64,000 nucleotides of DNA, taken from DATKLX01 sp035542155 (lineage in GTDB: Bacteria; Chloroflexota; Anaerolineae; Anaerolineales; Anaerolineaceae). The position numbers and the translations under genes were made by a program. The stretch covers positions 1 to 64,000 of the forward strand of contig DATKLX010000230.1 in the NCBI GenBank assembly GCA_035542155.1. The letters run 5' to 3'. Below the pieces are notes generated by a model, which saw only the letters and a program-made list of their open reading frames with translations, was not told where the DNA came from and did no database searches. Every line of letters starts with the position of its first letter. Within the stretch, counting starts at the first letter, position 1. Below are positions 1-7,129 of the stretch, one piece after another.

Positions 1-34
1 TTGGGGGAGGTGAGGGGGGTACAACCAGTTCCTG

Positions 35-1753
35 TTAGAAATCTCCCTCCCCCGGCAATCTTAGCCGCTCGATCATTAAAATCCCGGCCCCGCACACCAC
101 CATCAACAGCGTTGCCATCGCCATCGCCTGCCCGTAATTGAGCGCCCCCGGCTGCGAGAGAAAGCGGTAAATCGCGATCGGCAAGGTCGGGTACTCCGGC
201 CGGGCCAGGAAGGTCGTCGCCCCGAACTCGCCCAGCGAGATGGTAAAGGCAAACGTGGCGCTGGCCACTGCCGCCCGCGCGATGATCGGCAGGTCGATCT
301 CCCGCCACACCCGCAGCGGGCCGGCGCCCAGCACCGCCGCCGCCTCGCGCAGCTCCGTGGGGATCGACCCCAGCGCTGGCTGGAGCGTGCGCACCACGAA
401 CGGCAGCGCTACCAGCGTGTGCGCGATCGGCAGCAGCAAGGGAAAGGTGCGCAGGTCGAGCGGCTGACGGTTGAAGACCAGGATAAATCCCAGCCCCAGC
501 GTCACCGCCGACGTGCCCAGCGGCAGCAGGAGCAGCGCATCCAGCCAGTTGTTGATCCGCGCCGGTTTGGTCAGCGCAGTCGCCGCCGGGAAGCCCAGTC
601 CCAGAGAAAGGATCACCGTCGCCCCGGCGTAGGCCAGCGAGTTCCGCGCTGCGGCGATCGGCGGAACGTAAAACAGCGACCCGCGCCGGTTGATAAACAG
701 CTCCTGGTAGTACTCCAGGGTCACCCCCGTCTGCGTTTCGCCCCGCTCCCCCCGGTTGGCGTCCAGCCGGGTGACCGAGCGCACGGCCAGCGCCGACAGC
801 GGCGAGACCAGCAGCACCAGCAGAGTCCCCACCATCCCCGCCACCGCCATCCGCTGCAGCCAACTTTTCGGCGCGCGCTGGATGGGATAGTGCGCCCGCG
901 CGCTGGCCGGCGCGGCCGCCCGCCGGTTCAGCCAGGAATAGCACCCTGTGATGACCAGGGTGCACAGCAGTTGGACCAGCGACAGCATCCCGGCAAGCGG
1001 TAGGTTGAGCATCTGCAGCGCCTGGATGAAGATCTCCACCTCCAACGTGGCGAAGCGCGGCCCACCCAGCAGCAGCACCACCCCAAAGCTGGTGAAATCG
1101 AACAGGAACACCAGAAGGGAGGCGGACAGAATCGCCGGGCGCAGCAGCGGCAGGGTGATCTCCCACAGGGTGCGTGGCCCATTGGCACCCAGCACCTGGG
1201 CGGCCTGCTCCAGTCGCGGGTCGAGCCGCTCCCACGCCCCCCCGACGTTGCGAATGACGATCGTCGCGTTGTAGAAGACGTGCGCCGCCAGAATCGCCCC
1301 CAGCGTATTGAGGAACTGGATCGGTGGATCGCTCAACCCCAGCAGATTCATCAGCGCCACGTTGACCAGACCGCGCGGACCCAGCAGCGCGTTGAAGCTG
1401 GCCGCCGCCACCACGGTCGGCAGGATGAACGGAATCGCCGTCAGCGTGCGCAGCAACTCTTTGCCCGGGAAGCGGAAGTGGGCGAACACGTAGGCCGCCG
1501 GCAGGCCTACCAGCAGGGTCAGCAGCGTCGAGAGAGCGGCCTGGAAAACCGTGAACCCGAGCGGCCGGATCACGCGGCTCAGGCTCGCCGGGTCCAGACC
1601 CTCGACCTCTGCCGCCAGGAAGCCCTGGCGGAAGATCGCCCCCAGCGGCAGGAAGAAAAAGACCAGCAGGAACAGGAGCGGCGCCGCCCACAGCAGGGCA
1701 GCCTGCCGGCTGGATCGATCACCGATGCGCAGTTGTCCGCCTGCCTTTGTCAA
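35..1753 (-). CDS. thiP: Thiamine ABC transporter permease, ThiP-like
   Basis: 572 aa inner-membrane permease with about 12 hydrophobic segments. It contains two tandem binding-protein-dependent permease domains, each with an EAA-type cytoplasmic loop (LGANGPRTLWEITLP near residue 190 and LGAGPLRVWREIDLP near residue 485). Two fused permease halves are typical of the ThiP/FbpB class. Its ATG overlaps the thiB stop codon by 4 bp, so the two are translationally coupled. It is the third gene of a TPP-riboswitch operon with thiN and thiB, which is the main reason for calling thiamine rather than iron as substrate. The ATP-binding subunit is expected further along the minus strand but lies outside the window or elsewhere in the genome. 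Confidence 0.85.
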   Translation of the reverse strand: MTKAGGQLRIGDRSSRQAALLWAAPLLFLLVFFFLPLGAIFRQGFLAAEVEGLDPASLSRVIRPLGFTVFQAALSTLLTLLVGLPAAYVFAHFRFPGKELLRTLTAIPFILPTVVAAASFNALLGPRGLVNVALMNLLGLSDPPIQFLNTLGAILAAHVFYNATIVIRNVGGAWERLDPRLEQAAQVLGANGPRTLWEITLPLLRPAILSASLLVFLFDFTSFGVVLLLGGPRFATLEVEIFIQALQMLNLPLAGMLSLVQLLCTLVITGCYSWLNRRAAAPASARAHYPIQRAPKSWLQRMAVAGMVGTLLVLLVSPLSALAVRSVTRLDANRGERGETQTGVTLEYYQELFINRRGSLFYVPPIAAARNSLAYAGATVILSLGLGFPAATALTKPARINNWLDALLLLPLGTSAVTLGLGFILVFNRQPLDLRTFPLLLPIAHTLVALPFVVRTLQPALGSIPTELREAAAVLGAGPLRVWREIDLPIIARAAVASATFAFTISLGEFGATTFLARPEYPTLPIAIYRFLSQPGALNYGQAMAMATLLMVVCGAGILMIERLRLPGEGDF

Positions 1754-2922
1754 TGCAGAACCGCGTCTGTCCAGGCCTGGATCCAGGCGTCTCGATTTTT
1801 CGCAATCTCTTCCGGAGAAACCCGCGCCGGCTCCTTCGGAACCTGGGCATATTTGACGAACGCATCGGGCAGCTTCGCGTCCAGATTCACCGGGTAGACG
1901 AACATCTGCAGCGGCATGTCTTCCTGGAACTGCTGACCCAGCATGAAATCGACAAATTTCTGCGCCAGGGTCGCTTTCTGCGTTCCCTTGAGGATGCCGA
2001 CGAACTCGATCTGGCGGAAGCAGGTGTCCTTTCCCACGATCGAAGCCGTGACCGCCTCTTTCAGCGGCGGGTTGGCAAACACCACCTCGGCTGCCGGGCT
2101 AGACCCGTAGGAGACCACCATCGGCTGCGGCCCCTTCCCCGAAGAGGCGCTGAAGTTGGTGTAATAGGCCGCTTCCCAGTCGTTGACCGCCACCAGGCCG
2201 TTATCCCGCAGCGCCTTCCAGTAATCCAGGTATCCCTGCGGGCCGAAATGGGCGATGGTCGCCAGCAGGAACGCCAGCCCGGGGGAGGAAGTCGCCGGGT
2301 TCTCCGTCACGAGCAGGCCCTTGTATTCGGGTTTGGCCAGGTCTTCCAGCGACGCCGGCACAGCCAGGTTCTTTTTCTTGAAGTAGCCGATATCGTAATT
2401 AACGCACACGTCGCCGTAATCGACCGGCAGAGCGCGGTTCTGCGCGTCGAGCCTGAACTCCGCCGGGATCTTTTCCAGGAGCGGCGAGGCATACGGCTCG
2501 TAAATCCCCGCGTCCAGGGCGCGCGAGAGGAAGGTGTTATCCACCCCGTAGAAGACGTCCGCGATCGGGGCGTCTTTCGTGAGAATCGCCCGGTTCAGGG
2601 CAGCCCCGGCGTCGCCGCTCTTGATAAAGGTGAGCTTCAGGTTGTTGGCCTGCTCGAAGGCCTGGATCACCCCCTCGCTGGCCGCGAAGGAGTCGTGGGT
2701 CATCACGTTCAGCGTCTGCTGGCCCTCGACCGCGGCCGGCTGCGCTTGGGTAGGGGCGGGATAAGCGGTCGGCGGCGCCGGCCGGGATGGCGCCGGATAA
2801 CCGGTCTCGGTCGCCGCGGGCTGAGCGACCGGCGCAGGCCGGGTGGTTGCCATGGGGTTCCCACCGCAGGCCGCCACGATTAGCGTCGATAACACCGCCA
2901 GTGCAAGAAAAATTCGTTTCAT
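1750..2922 (-). CDS. thiB: Thiamine-binding lipoprotein of ABC transporter, ThiB-like
   Basis: 390 aa extracellular solute-binding protein. A signal peptide ends in a lipobox (LIVAAC, Cys19), followed by a Pro/Thr/Ala-rich linker to about residue 75 and then a ThiB/TbpA-type domain (motifs THDSF, ADVFYGVDNT, VDYGDVCVNYD, SSPGLAFLLATIA, VVSYGSSPAAEV). It should be lipid-anchored and deliver thiamine or a phosphorylated form to the permease. The ATG at 2922 is chosen because it starts the signal peptide and has GGAG eight bases upstream; a frame extension to 3057 would run into thiN. It lies 22 bp after thiN and overlaps thiP by 4 bp. Confidence 0.88.
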   Translation of the reverse strand: MKRIFLALAVLSTLIVAACGGNPMATTRPAPVAQPAATETGYPAPSRPAPPTAYPAPTQAQPAAVEGQQTLNVMTHDSFAASEGVIQAFEQANNLKLTFIKSGDAGAALNRAILTKDAPIADVFYGVDNTFLSRALDAGIYEPYASPLLEKIPAEFRLDAQNRALPVDYGDVCVNYDIGYFKKKNLAVPASLEDLAKPEYKGLLVTENPATSSPGLAFLLATIAHFGPQGYLDYWKALRDNGLVAVNDWEAAYYTNFSASSGKGPQPMVVSYGSSPAAEVVFANPPLKEAVTASIVGKDTCFRQIEFVGILKGTQKATLAQKFVDFMLGQQFQEDMPLQMFVYPVNLDAKLPDAFVKYAQVPKEPARVSPEEIAKNRDAWIQAWTDAVLH

Positions 2923-2944
2923 TTCTTTTTCTCCAATCTTGAAA

Positions 2945-3604
2945 TTAAACCCGGGTGTGGATGCAAAGCAGTTGGCCGGCTGCCAGGCCGATTCGCGCCC
3001 GCTCGCCCAGGAACTGGTTGCTGATTCCCCGCGTTTTATAGGGGTAGAGCGTCTCATGATGGAGCGGATAATAGAGGCCCTCGGTCCACACTCCCACAGC
3101 GTTCCCCTGGACCGGGATCAGCGAGAGCAGGTCGCCGGCCTTCCCGCGGATCTCTGCCTCGTCCCAGATCGCCAGGGCCTCGAACCGCGCGTCCACAATG
3201 CGGACATCCATCCCCCGCAGCCGCGGGTCGAACAGCAGGCCAAAATTCCCCAGGGTGTGGTCCAACCGCCCACCCGTGGCTCCCAGAATGCGGATCTCCT
3301 TCCATCTGCGCTGGAAGGCGATCTCCAGGCTAAGCTCGAGATCGGTTTCATTCTTTTCGACCGGGTGGCGCAGCATCTCCATCCCCTGGCGCTCGTACCG
3401 GCCCAGCAGGTCCGGTGTGATCGAATCCAGGTCCCCCACCAGCAGATCCGGCGAAAGGCCCAGCGCAGCCAGGTGGCGCGACCCGCCGTCCACAGCGATG
3501 AGCAAATCCCCCTCTTCCAACCAGCCGCGGATCTCCCTGGGGGAGTCCATTGTTCCGTTGGCAAAGATCCAGGCGCGCTTGCCTTTCGATTCAGAAGCTG
3601 CCAT
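2945..3604 (-). CDS. thiN: Thiamine pyrophosphokinase
   Basis: 219 aa cytoplasmic enzyme that transfers pyrophosphate from ATP to thiamine to give TPP. Family motifs are visible: VDGGSRHL (38-45), VGDLDS (56-61), EKNETD (83-88) and GATGGRLDHTLGN (108-120). Length matches bacterial TPK. The ATG at 3604 is preferred over an upstream in-frame start at 3667 because the latter lies inside the riboswitch aptamer. The chosen start has GGAGGG seven bases upstream. It is the first gene of the operon, so imported thiamine is phosphorylated to the ligand that shuts the operon off. Confidence 0.92.
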   Translation of the reverse strand: MAASESKGKRAWIFANGTMDSPREIRGWLEEGDLLIAVDGGSRHLAALGLSPDLLVGDLDSITPDLLGRYERQGMEMLRHPVEKNETDLELSLEIAFQRRWKEIRILGATGGRLDHTLGNFGLLFDPRLRGMDVRIVDARFEALAIWDEAEIRGKAGDLLSLIPVQGNAVGVWTEGLYYPLHHETLYPYKTRGISNQFLGERARIGLAAGQLLCIHTRV

Positions 3605-3629
3605 AAAAAAACCCTCCGCCGGGGAGGGT
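3605..3629 (-). terminator. Attenuator hairpin overlapping the thiN Shine-Dalgarno
   Basis: On the minus strand a perfect 7-bp stem (ACCCTCC / GGAGGGT, loop CCGGC) is followed directly by seven T residues and then the thiN ATG. This is a canonical intrinsic terminator, yet its 3' arm GGAGGG is also the thiN ribosome binding site. The same GGAGGG occurs at the 3' end of the aptamer (3654-3659), so the CCCTCC strand could pair with either copy. That gives a plausible switch between antiterminator and terminator. The pairing choice is inferred; the sequences are directly visible. Confidence 0.85.
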
Positions 3630-3647
3630 AAGGTGAATATTGCTATA

Positions 3648-3742
3648 CAGGTTCCCTCCGCCGGCATTACCCGGATCAGGTTCTGCGGGTCAAGGACTTC
3701 AGGTCCTAATCTCAGCCTGGCCCACCAGGCACCCCGTGTGGC
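3648..3742 (-). promoter_or_regulatory. TPP riboswitch (THI element)
   Basis: The minus strand carries the conserved THI-box blocks in order: CGGGGTGCC (3728-3736), CTGAGA (3710-3715), a short variable stem (GGACCTGAAGTCC, 3694-3706), then ACCTGATCCGGGTAATGCC and CGGAGGGAA (to about 3652). These are the pyrimidine-sensor and pyrophosphate-sensor arms of the TPP aptamer. A further 6-bp hairpin (3738-3753) sits just 5' of it. It precedes thiN-thiB-thiP, matching the expected regulon. Aptamer ends are approximate. Confidence 0.96.
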
Positions 3743-3772
3743 GAAACCGCCACTGTTTCAATTGTAGTTCCG

Positions 3773-3801
3773 AGTATAGGGTAGATGGGATTCTATGTCA
3801 A
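3773..3801 (-). promoter_or_regulatory. Sigma70-type promoter of the thiamine operon
   Basis: TTGACA (3796-3801) and TATACT (3773-3778) on the minus strand are separated by 17 bp. Transcription would start near 3766, just 5' of the riboswitch leader. The -35 box lies 5 bp past the stop codon of the upstream nucleotidyltransferase gene, so that gene and the operon are probably separate units. Confidence 0.85.
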
Positions 3802-3806
3802 GGGAG

Positions 3807-4337
3807 TTAGTGATCCCTCGTCATAAAATCATGGTATTCCTCAGGGATGGGAAACCCAAAATACTGGCACAGCGCTTTCACGTCGTGGTAATCGTTTTCG
3901 TCGATCGGATATCCGGTGTGGAATTTCACCATCCATTCGGGCGTGATGCTTTTGACCGCCTGTCCCAGGATCGAGCCGGTCCCTTTGAGCGATTCATAGG
4001 GATAGGCAACGCCGTATACCAGGTTCCCCTCTTCATCAAATGTGTAGGTATGGATATCGATCAGGTGACCCAGATCGTCGCCCATGACGTAATTGCATTC
4101 CCGCGTGTCCGGGCGAGGCGCCTCCGTATACCCCTGGGCTTCCAGCAATGCCCGGGCTCGAGCGGAATCCTTGTGCTGGATGGCGATGTCCAGGTCGGCG
4201 TGCCGCCGGGTCTGCTTCCCCAACAGGGCATCCACGCCCCACCCGCCATCGATGCACACGTCGATGTGGTGTTGATCGAACAGCCGAACGAGCTCGATCA
4301 CATCCGATGCGGCAAAATCACTATCGGTGGAAGTCAT
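3807..4337 (-). CDS. Lnu/LinA-like nucleotidyltransferase
   Basis: 176 aa protein resembling the lincosamide/aminoglycoside nucleotidyltransferase family. It has the signature IDGGWGVDALLGKQTRRH followed by DLDIAI (metal-binding DxD, near residues 29-53), then HLIDIHTY and a C-terminal DYHDVKAL. Such proteins transfer NMP to small hydroxylated molecules, but the substrate here is unknown and resistance should not be assumed. The ATG at 4337 starts the recognisable domain but lacks a clear Shine-Dalgarno. The frame stays open upstream into a glycosyltransferase remnant (to 4757), so a chimeric product is possible. Base composition is lower in GC than the flanking operons. Confidence 0.72.
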   Translation of the reverse strand: MTSTDSDFAASDVIELVRLFDQHHIDVCIDGGWGVDALLGKQTRRHADLDIAIQHKDSARARALLEAQGYTEAPRPDTRECNYVMGDDLGHLIDIHTYTFDEEGNLVYGVAYPYESLKGTGSILGQAVKSITPEWMVKFHTGYPIDENDYHDVKALCQYFGFPIPEEYHDFMTRDH

Positions 4338-4757
4338 TCGTTGTTTTATTGATTTCCGGCAAAAAAACCCAATCTTCCAGGAAAGAGCACGATTCGTCCC
4401 ATCCACCGATTTTTTCCAAAGAATGCCATCGGGATGGAGTTGGATAGAATATAGCATGGTCGAAAGAAAATCAGAATGCCAGGTATTATCCGAGTCCAAA
4501 TAGCACAAATAAGGATTTGAGGCCTGCAATGCCCCGAAGTTGCGTGCAGCAGAGGCGCCTTGGTGCGGTTTCGTGAATGTCCGGATACGAGGATCGGGGA
4601 ACTCCTCCATAAGCCGGCATGTATCGTCAGTGGACCCATCGTTAACGACAAGTAGTTCCCAACCCACTTCACTTTGGGCCAGCACACTTTGGATGGCTCG
4701 CCAAAGGATGTATGCCCGATTATAGGTGGGGAGGATAATCGAAAAATATGGTTCCAT
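4338..4757 (-). pseudogene. GT2 glycosyltransferase, 3'-truncated remnant
   Basis: From the ATG at 4757 the frame encodes the N-terminal part of a GT-A glycosyltransferase: FSIILPTYNRAYI, LLVVNDGSTDD, GASAARNFGAL and the metal-site region CYLDSDN. After about 110-130 residues homology stops, well short of the usual 250-330 aa. The frame then reads straight into the Lnu-like gene without a stop. The acceptor-binding half is gone, so it is very probably inactive. It overlaps the 3' end of the MNT remnant in another frame. The joins look like deletion breakpoints. Confidence 0.7.
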
Positions 4758-4977
4758 ACTCCTGGGCGACATAGATACAGTCTTCCAAACGCTCCTGCAA
4801 AGCAATGAGGCCGAATAGACCAACGGGACGATCAAATTCGACCAGCAGATCCACGTCGCTGTCCGGACGAGCTTCGTCACGAGCAACCGAGCCGAACAGG
4901 GCCAGGCTTTTTACCCCGAAAGAGCTGATCTCAGCCCAGTGCTGCCTCAAGATGTTCAAGACCCGTTCGCGTTCCAC
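4720..4977 (-). pseudogene. MNT-type minimal nucleotidyltransferase, C-terminally truncated
   Basis: 85 aa frame. The first 66 residues match the small MNT domain (MntA-like; partners of HEPN toxins or kanamycin-nucleotidyltransferase-type proteins), with LFGSVARDEARPDSDVDLLV carrying the GSxARxE and DxD metal motif. After residue 66 (near 4779) the expected tail is replaced by sequence that is the GT2 start region read in another frame. No HEPN partner gene is visible. It is probably a remnant left by deletion; a functional short antitoxin is a weaker alternative. Confidence 0.65.
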
Positions 4978-5043
4978 GGTCTCATTATACGTTCATTGGT
5001 GAATAAGGCAATCATGTCAATAACAAAGAAAGTATCACTTTCC

Positions 5044-5110
5044 TTGGTTGACTTGGAGATTGCTTCGTCCCCTTCGGAAGAGCCCCGAAGGTGCCTCGCA
5101 ATGACATGAC
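5044..5110 (+). repeat. Dispersed repeat, copy A
   Basis: About 67 bp non-coding element containing GGAGATTGCTTCG, CCTTCGGAAG and CCTCGCAATGACATGA. The same end blocks recur at 5765-5832 (same orientation) and 5629-5722 (inverted). It lies in the 250-bp gap between the MNT remnant and the GIY-YIG gene; nothing else was recognised in that gap. Confidence 0.75.
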
Positions 5111-5230
5111 TGGGACATGAAGAAAGAGCAGCGCTCGGTTAAACTGCCCTTCAAATCGCATGACTGATTTATTTTAAAACATCAGGATTTGGTGGCGTGA
5201 AAATACTTAGCCGATTTCATCGTACAAATC

Positions 5231-5497
5231 TCACCAATCAGGGTTGAAGCGATTGATTAGATCCAACTTCTTCTGCCTTGAGCCGGCTTTGAGCTGTTTT
5301 TCCCTGGCGATGGCCTGGGTGATGTCGCAGCCTTCTTCGTAATAAACCAATTTATTGACGTTGTACCTTGTGGTGAAACCAGGAACCAGCTTTTCCTTGT
5401 GCTCATAAACCCTGCGGCGAAGATCGTTGGTGATACCTACATACAAGACAGTATTGTATGGGTTGGTGAGAATATAGACGTAATAGGTATCGCTCAT
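5231..5497 (-). CDS. GIY-YIG nuclease-superfamily protein
   Basis: 88 aa single-domain protein of the small YhbQ/UvrC-N type. The GIY-YIG core is visible as YYVYILTN followed by LYVGITNDLRRRVYEHK, with the expected Arg and a downstream EEG...AIAREKQLK helix carrying the catalytic Glu. Length is normal for stand-alone members. Cellular role is unknown; such genes often sit beside repeats and are thought to be weakly mobile. It stands alone between repeat copies A and B in lower-GC sequence. Confidence 0.85.
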   Translation of the reverse strand: MSDTYYVYILTNPYNTVLYVGITNDLRRRVYEHKEKLVPGFTTRYNVNKLVYYEEGCDITQAIAREKQLKAGSRQKKLDLINRFNPDW

Positions 5498-5628
5498 AGG
5501 TGTCTGATCCCTTGCTTTCGTTGCCTCGCTTCACTCCATTGCAAGAACATCCGAAACTGATAGCGTAGATCTTTCCTTTAGGAGTCATCAAGAAATAAGT
5601 CCGCATTTTCCTTGCTCCGATACTAGCG

Positions 5629-5722
5629 TCATGTCATTGCGAGGAGGGTCGGTAGAGGATTCATCCAGGGCTACGACTTAGCCATCCGACCCGACGTGGC
5701 AATCTCCAAGCCAACCAAGCAA
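5629..5722 (-). repeat. Dispersed repeat, copy B (inverted, with long insert)
   Basis: Read on the plus strand it starts TCATGTCATTGCGAGG and ends GTGGCAATCTCCAAGCCAACC, the reverse complement of the ends of copies A and C. The centre differs and holds an inner stem GGGTCGG / CCGACCC. With copy C 43 bp away it forms a large imperfect inverted repeat. Together B and C occupy much of the 422-bp gene-free stretch 5498-5919, where no other feature was found. Confidence 0.7.
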
Positions 5723-5764
5723 GAGAATATTTAGCCTGGAAGGGATCTGGATCACCGAGGCTGG

Positions 5765-5832
5765 GCTTGGTGAGTTTGGAGATTGCCACGGCTCCTTCGG
5801 AAGTGCACCGAGGGCGCCTCGCAATGACATGA
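5765..5832 (+). repeat. Dispersed repeat, copy C
   Basis: Same orientation as copy A: GGAGATTGCCACGG, CTCCTTCGGAAG and CCTCGCAATGACATGA. It sits about 90 bp past the end of the signalling operon and could act as a transcript-end structure, though no U-tract follows. Confidence 0.72.
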
Positions 5833-5919
5833 ATTGAGTAGTCTTGCCTGGTAATTTATGAAATTCCTTCTATAACCAATGAATGACTGGGTAGTTTTGC
5901 CGGTTATTCCAGGAATTTT

Positions 5920-6714
5920 CTACCGTACTCTTCTCTTCCACTCTTCCTTGAGCTGCAACTGCCTGGGCGTGTCCCCCGAAGGCAGGTTGAGAAAATCGGC
6001 CAGCAGGCGGTTGAACTTCGAGCCCTCATCCAGCATCGGAAAATGACCCGACTGGTCGAACACAACCTGGTGCGTCCCTTCCGGCAGATCGGCGTACTGT
6101 TCAATCCGCGGCGCCTCGATCGCCGGATCGTTCAGCCCATGCACCAGCAACCGCGGGGTAAAGACCCCGTAGGTAAATTCCTTGAAATTCAACCCCGGGA
6201 GCAGCTTCAGCGAGGCCTGGATGGCCTGCGGGTCCGCCTTGGGTGCGTCGGTCCGCGCAGCCTCGGTCACGTCGATCGGCCCGCGGCCCAGCAGCCAATC
6301 GGTTAGCTCGCCCGCCGCCGCCCCGCGCAGCCGCTGGCTGACCATCCCCGCCTCCAGAGGGCAGGAGATCGCCATCAGGCGGTCCACCGCTTCCGGGTGG
6401 GCACGGGTGAAGAGCGTCGCCGCCACCGCCCCTAGGCCATGTCCCACCAGGGCGACGCGTCCCATCCCCATCTGGTCCATGAAGCGCTCGATCAGCCCGG
6501 CCTGCTGCTCCAGAGTGTATAACCGCTGGTTTTTCGCGCTGTCGCCAAACCCCCACAGGTCCAGCGCGTAGGTGCGGAACGCCATCGACGTGGCCTGCAT
6601 GGCCGGTATCCAGTATCGCCACGAGCCCACCCAGCCGTGAAAGAAGAGGATCGGCCTCCCCCGGCCCAGGACTTCGTAGTGAAGGAGTTCGTCGTCCAGC
6701 AGGATTGCGCTCAT
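5920..6714 (-). CDS. Alpha/beta hydrolase-fold protein lacking the nucleophile serine
   Basis: 264 aa cytoplasmic alpha/beta hydrolase-fold protein. The oxyanion segment FFHGWVGSW (24-32), the ALDLWGFGDS strand-loop, the acid region HGLNDPAIE and the terminal His motif SGHFPML are all present. The nucleophile elbow reads GHGLG (91-95) instead of GHSxG, so the catalytic Ser is Gly93 (codon GGC, one base from AGC). It is a close paralogue of the intact hydrolase at 16954-17745, which has Ser93 in the same column. It is last in the nine-gene signalling run, 31 bp after the lone REC gene. It may be a ligand-binding pseudo-enzyme; sequencing error would need to be excluded. Confidence 0.85.
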   Translation of the reverse strand: MSAILLDDELLHYEVLGRGRPILFFHGWVGSWRYWIPAMQATSMAFRTYALDLWGFGDSAKNQRLYTLEQQAGLIERFMDQMGMGRVALVGHGLGAVAATLFTRAHPEAVDRLMAISCPLEAGMVSQRLRGAAAGELTDWLLGRGPIDVTEAARTDAPKADPQAIQASLKLLPGLNFKEFTYGVFTPRLLVHGLNDPAIEAPRIEQYADLPEGTHQVVFDQSGHFPMLDEGSKFNRLLADFLNLPSGDTPRQLQLKEEWKRRVR

Positions 6715-6745
6715 CGGTGATCCGTCATCGATGTTATCTCAAACT

Positions 6746-7120
<375 letters not shown>

Positions 7121-7129
7121 TAGGTTACC

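Noticed and set aside
2923..3057. Longer thiB start at 3057
   Set aside because: It would overlap thiN and place 45 residues before an obvious lipoprotein signal peptide.
3605..3667. Longer thiN start at 3667
   Set aside because: This start lies inside the TPP aptamer; ATG 3604 has GGAGGG at the right distance.
4720..4977. Active HEPN-MNT toxin-antitoxin pair
   Set aside because: The MNT domain is truncated after residue 66 and no HEPN gene is adjacent.
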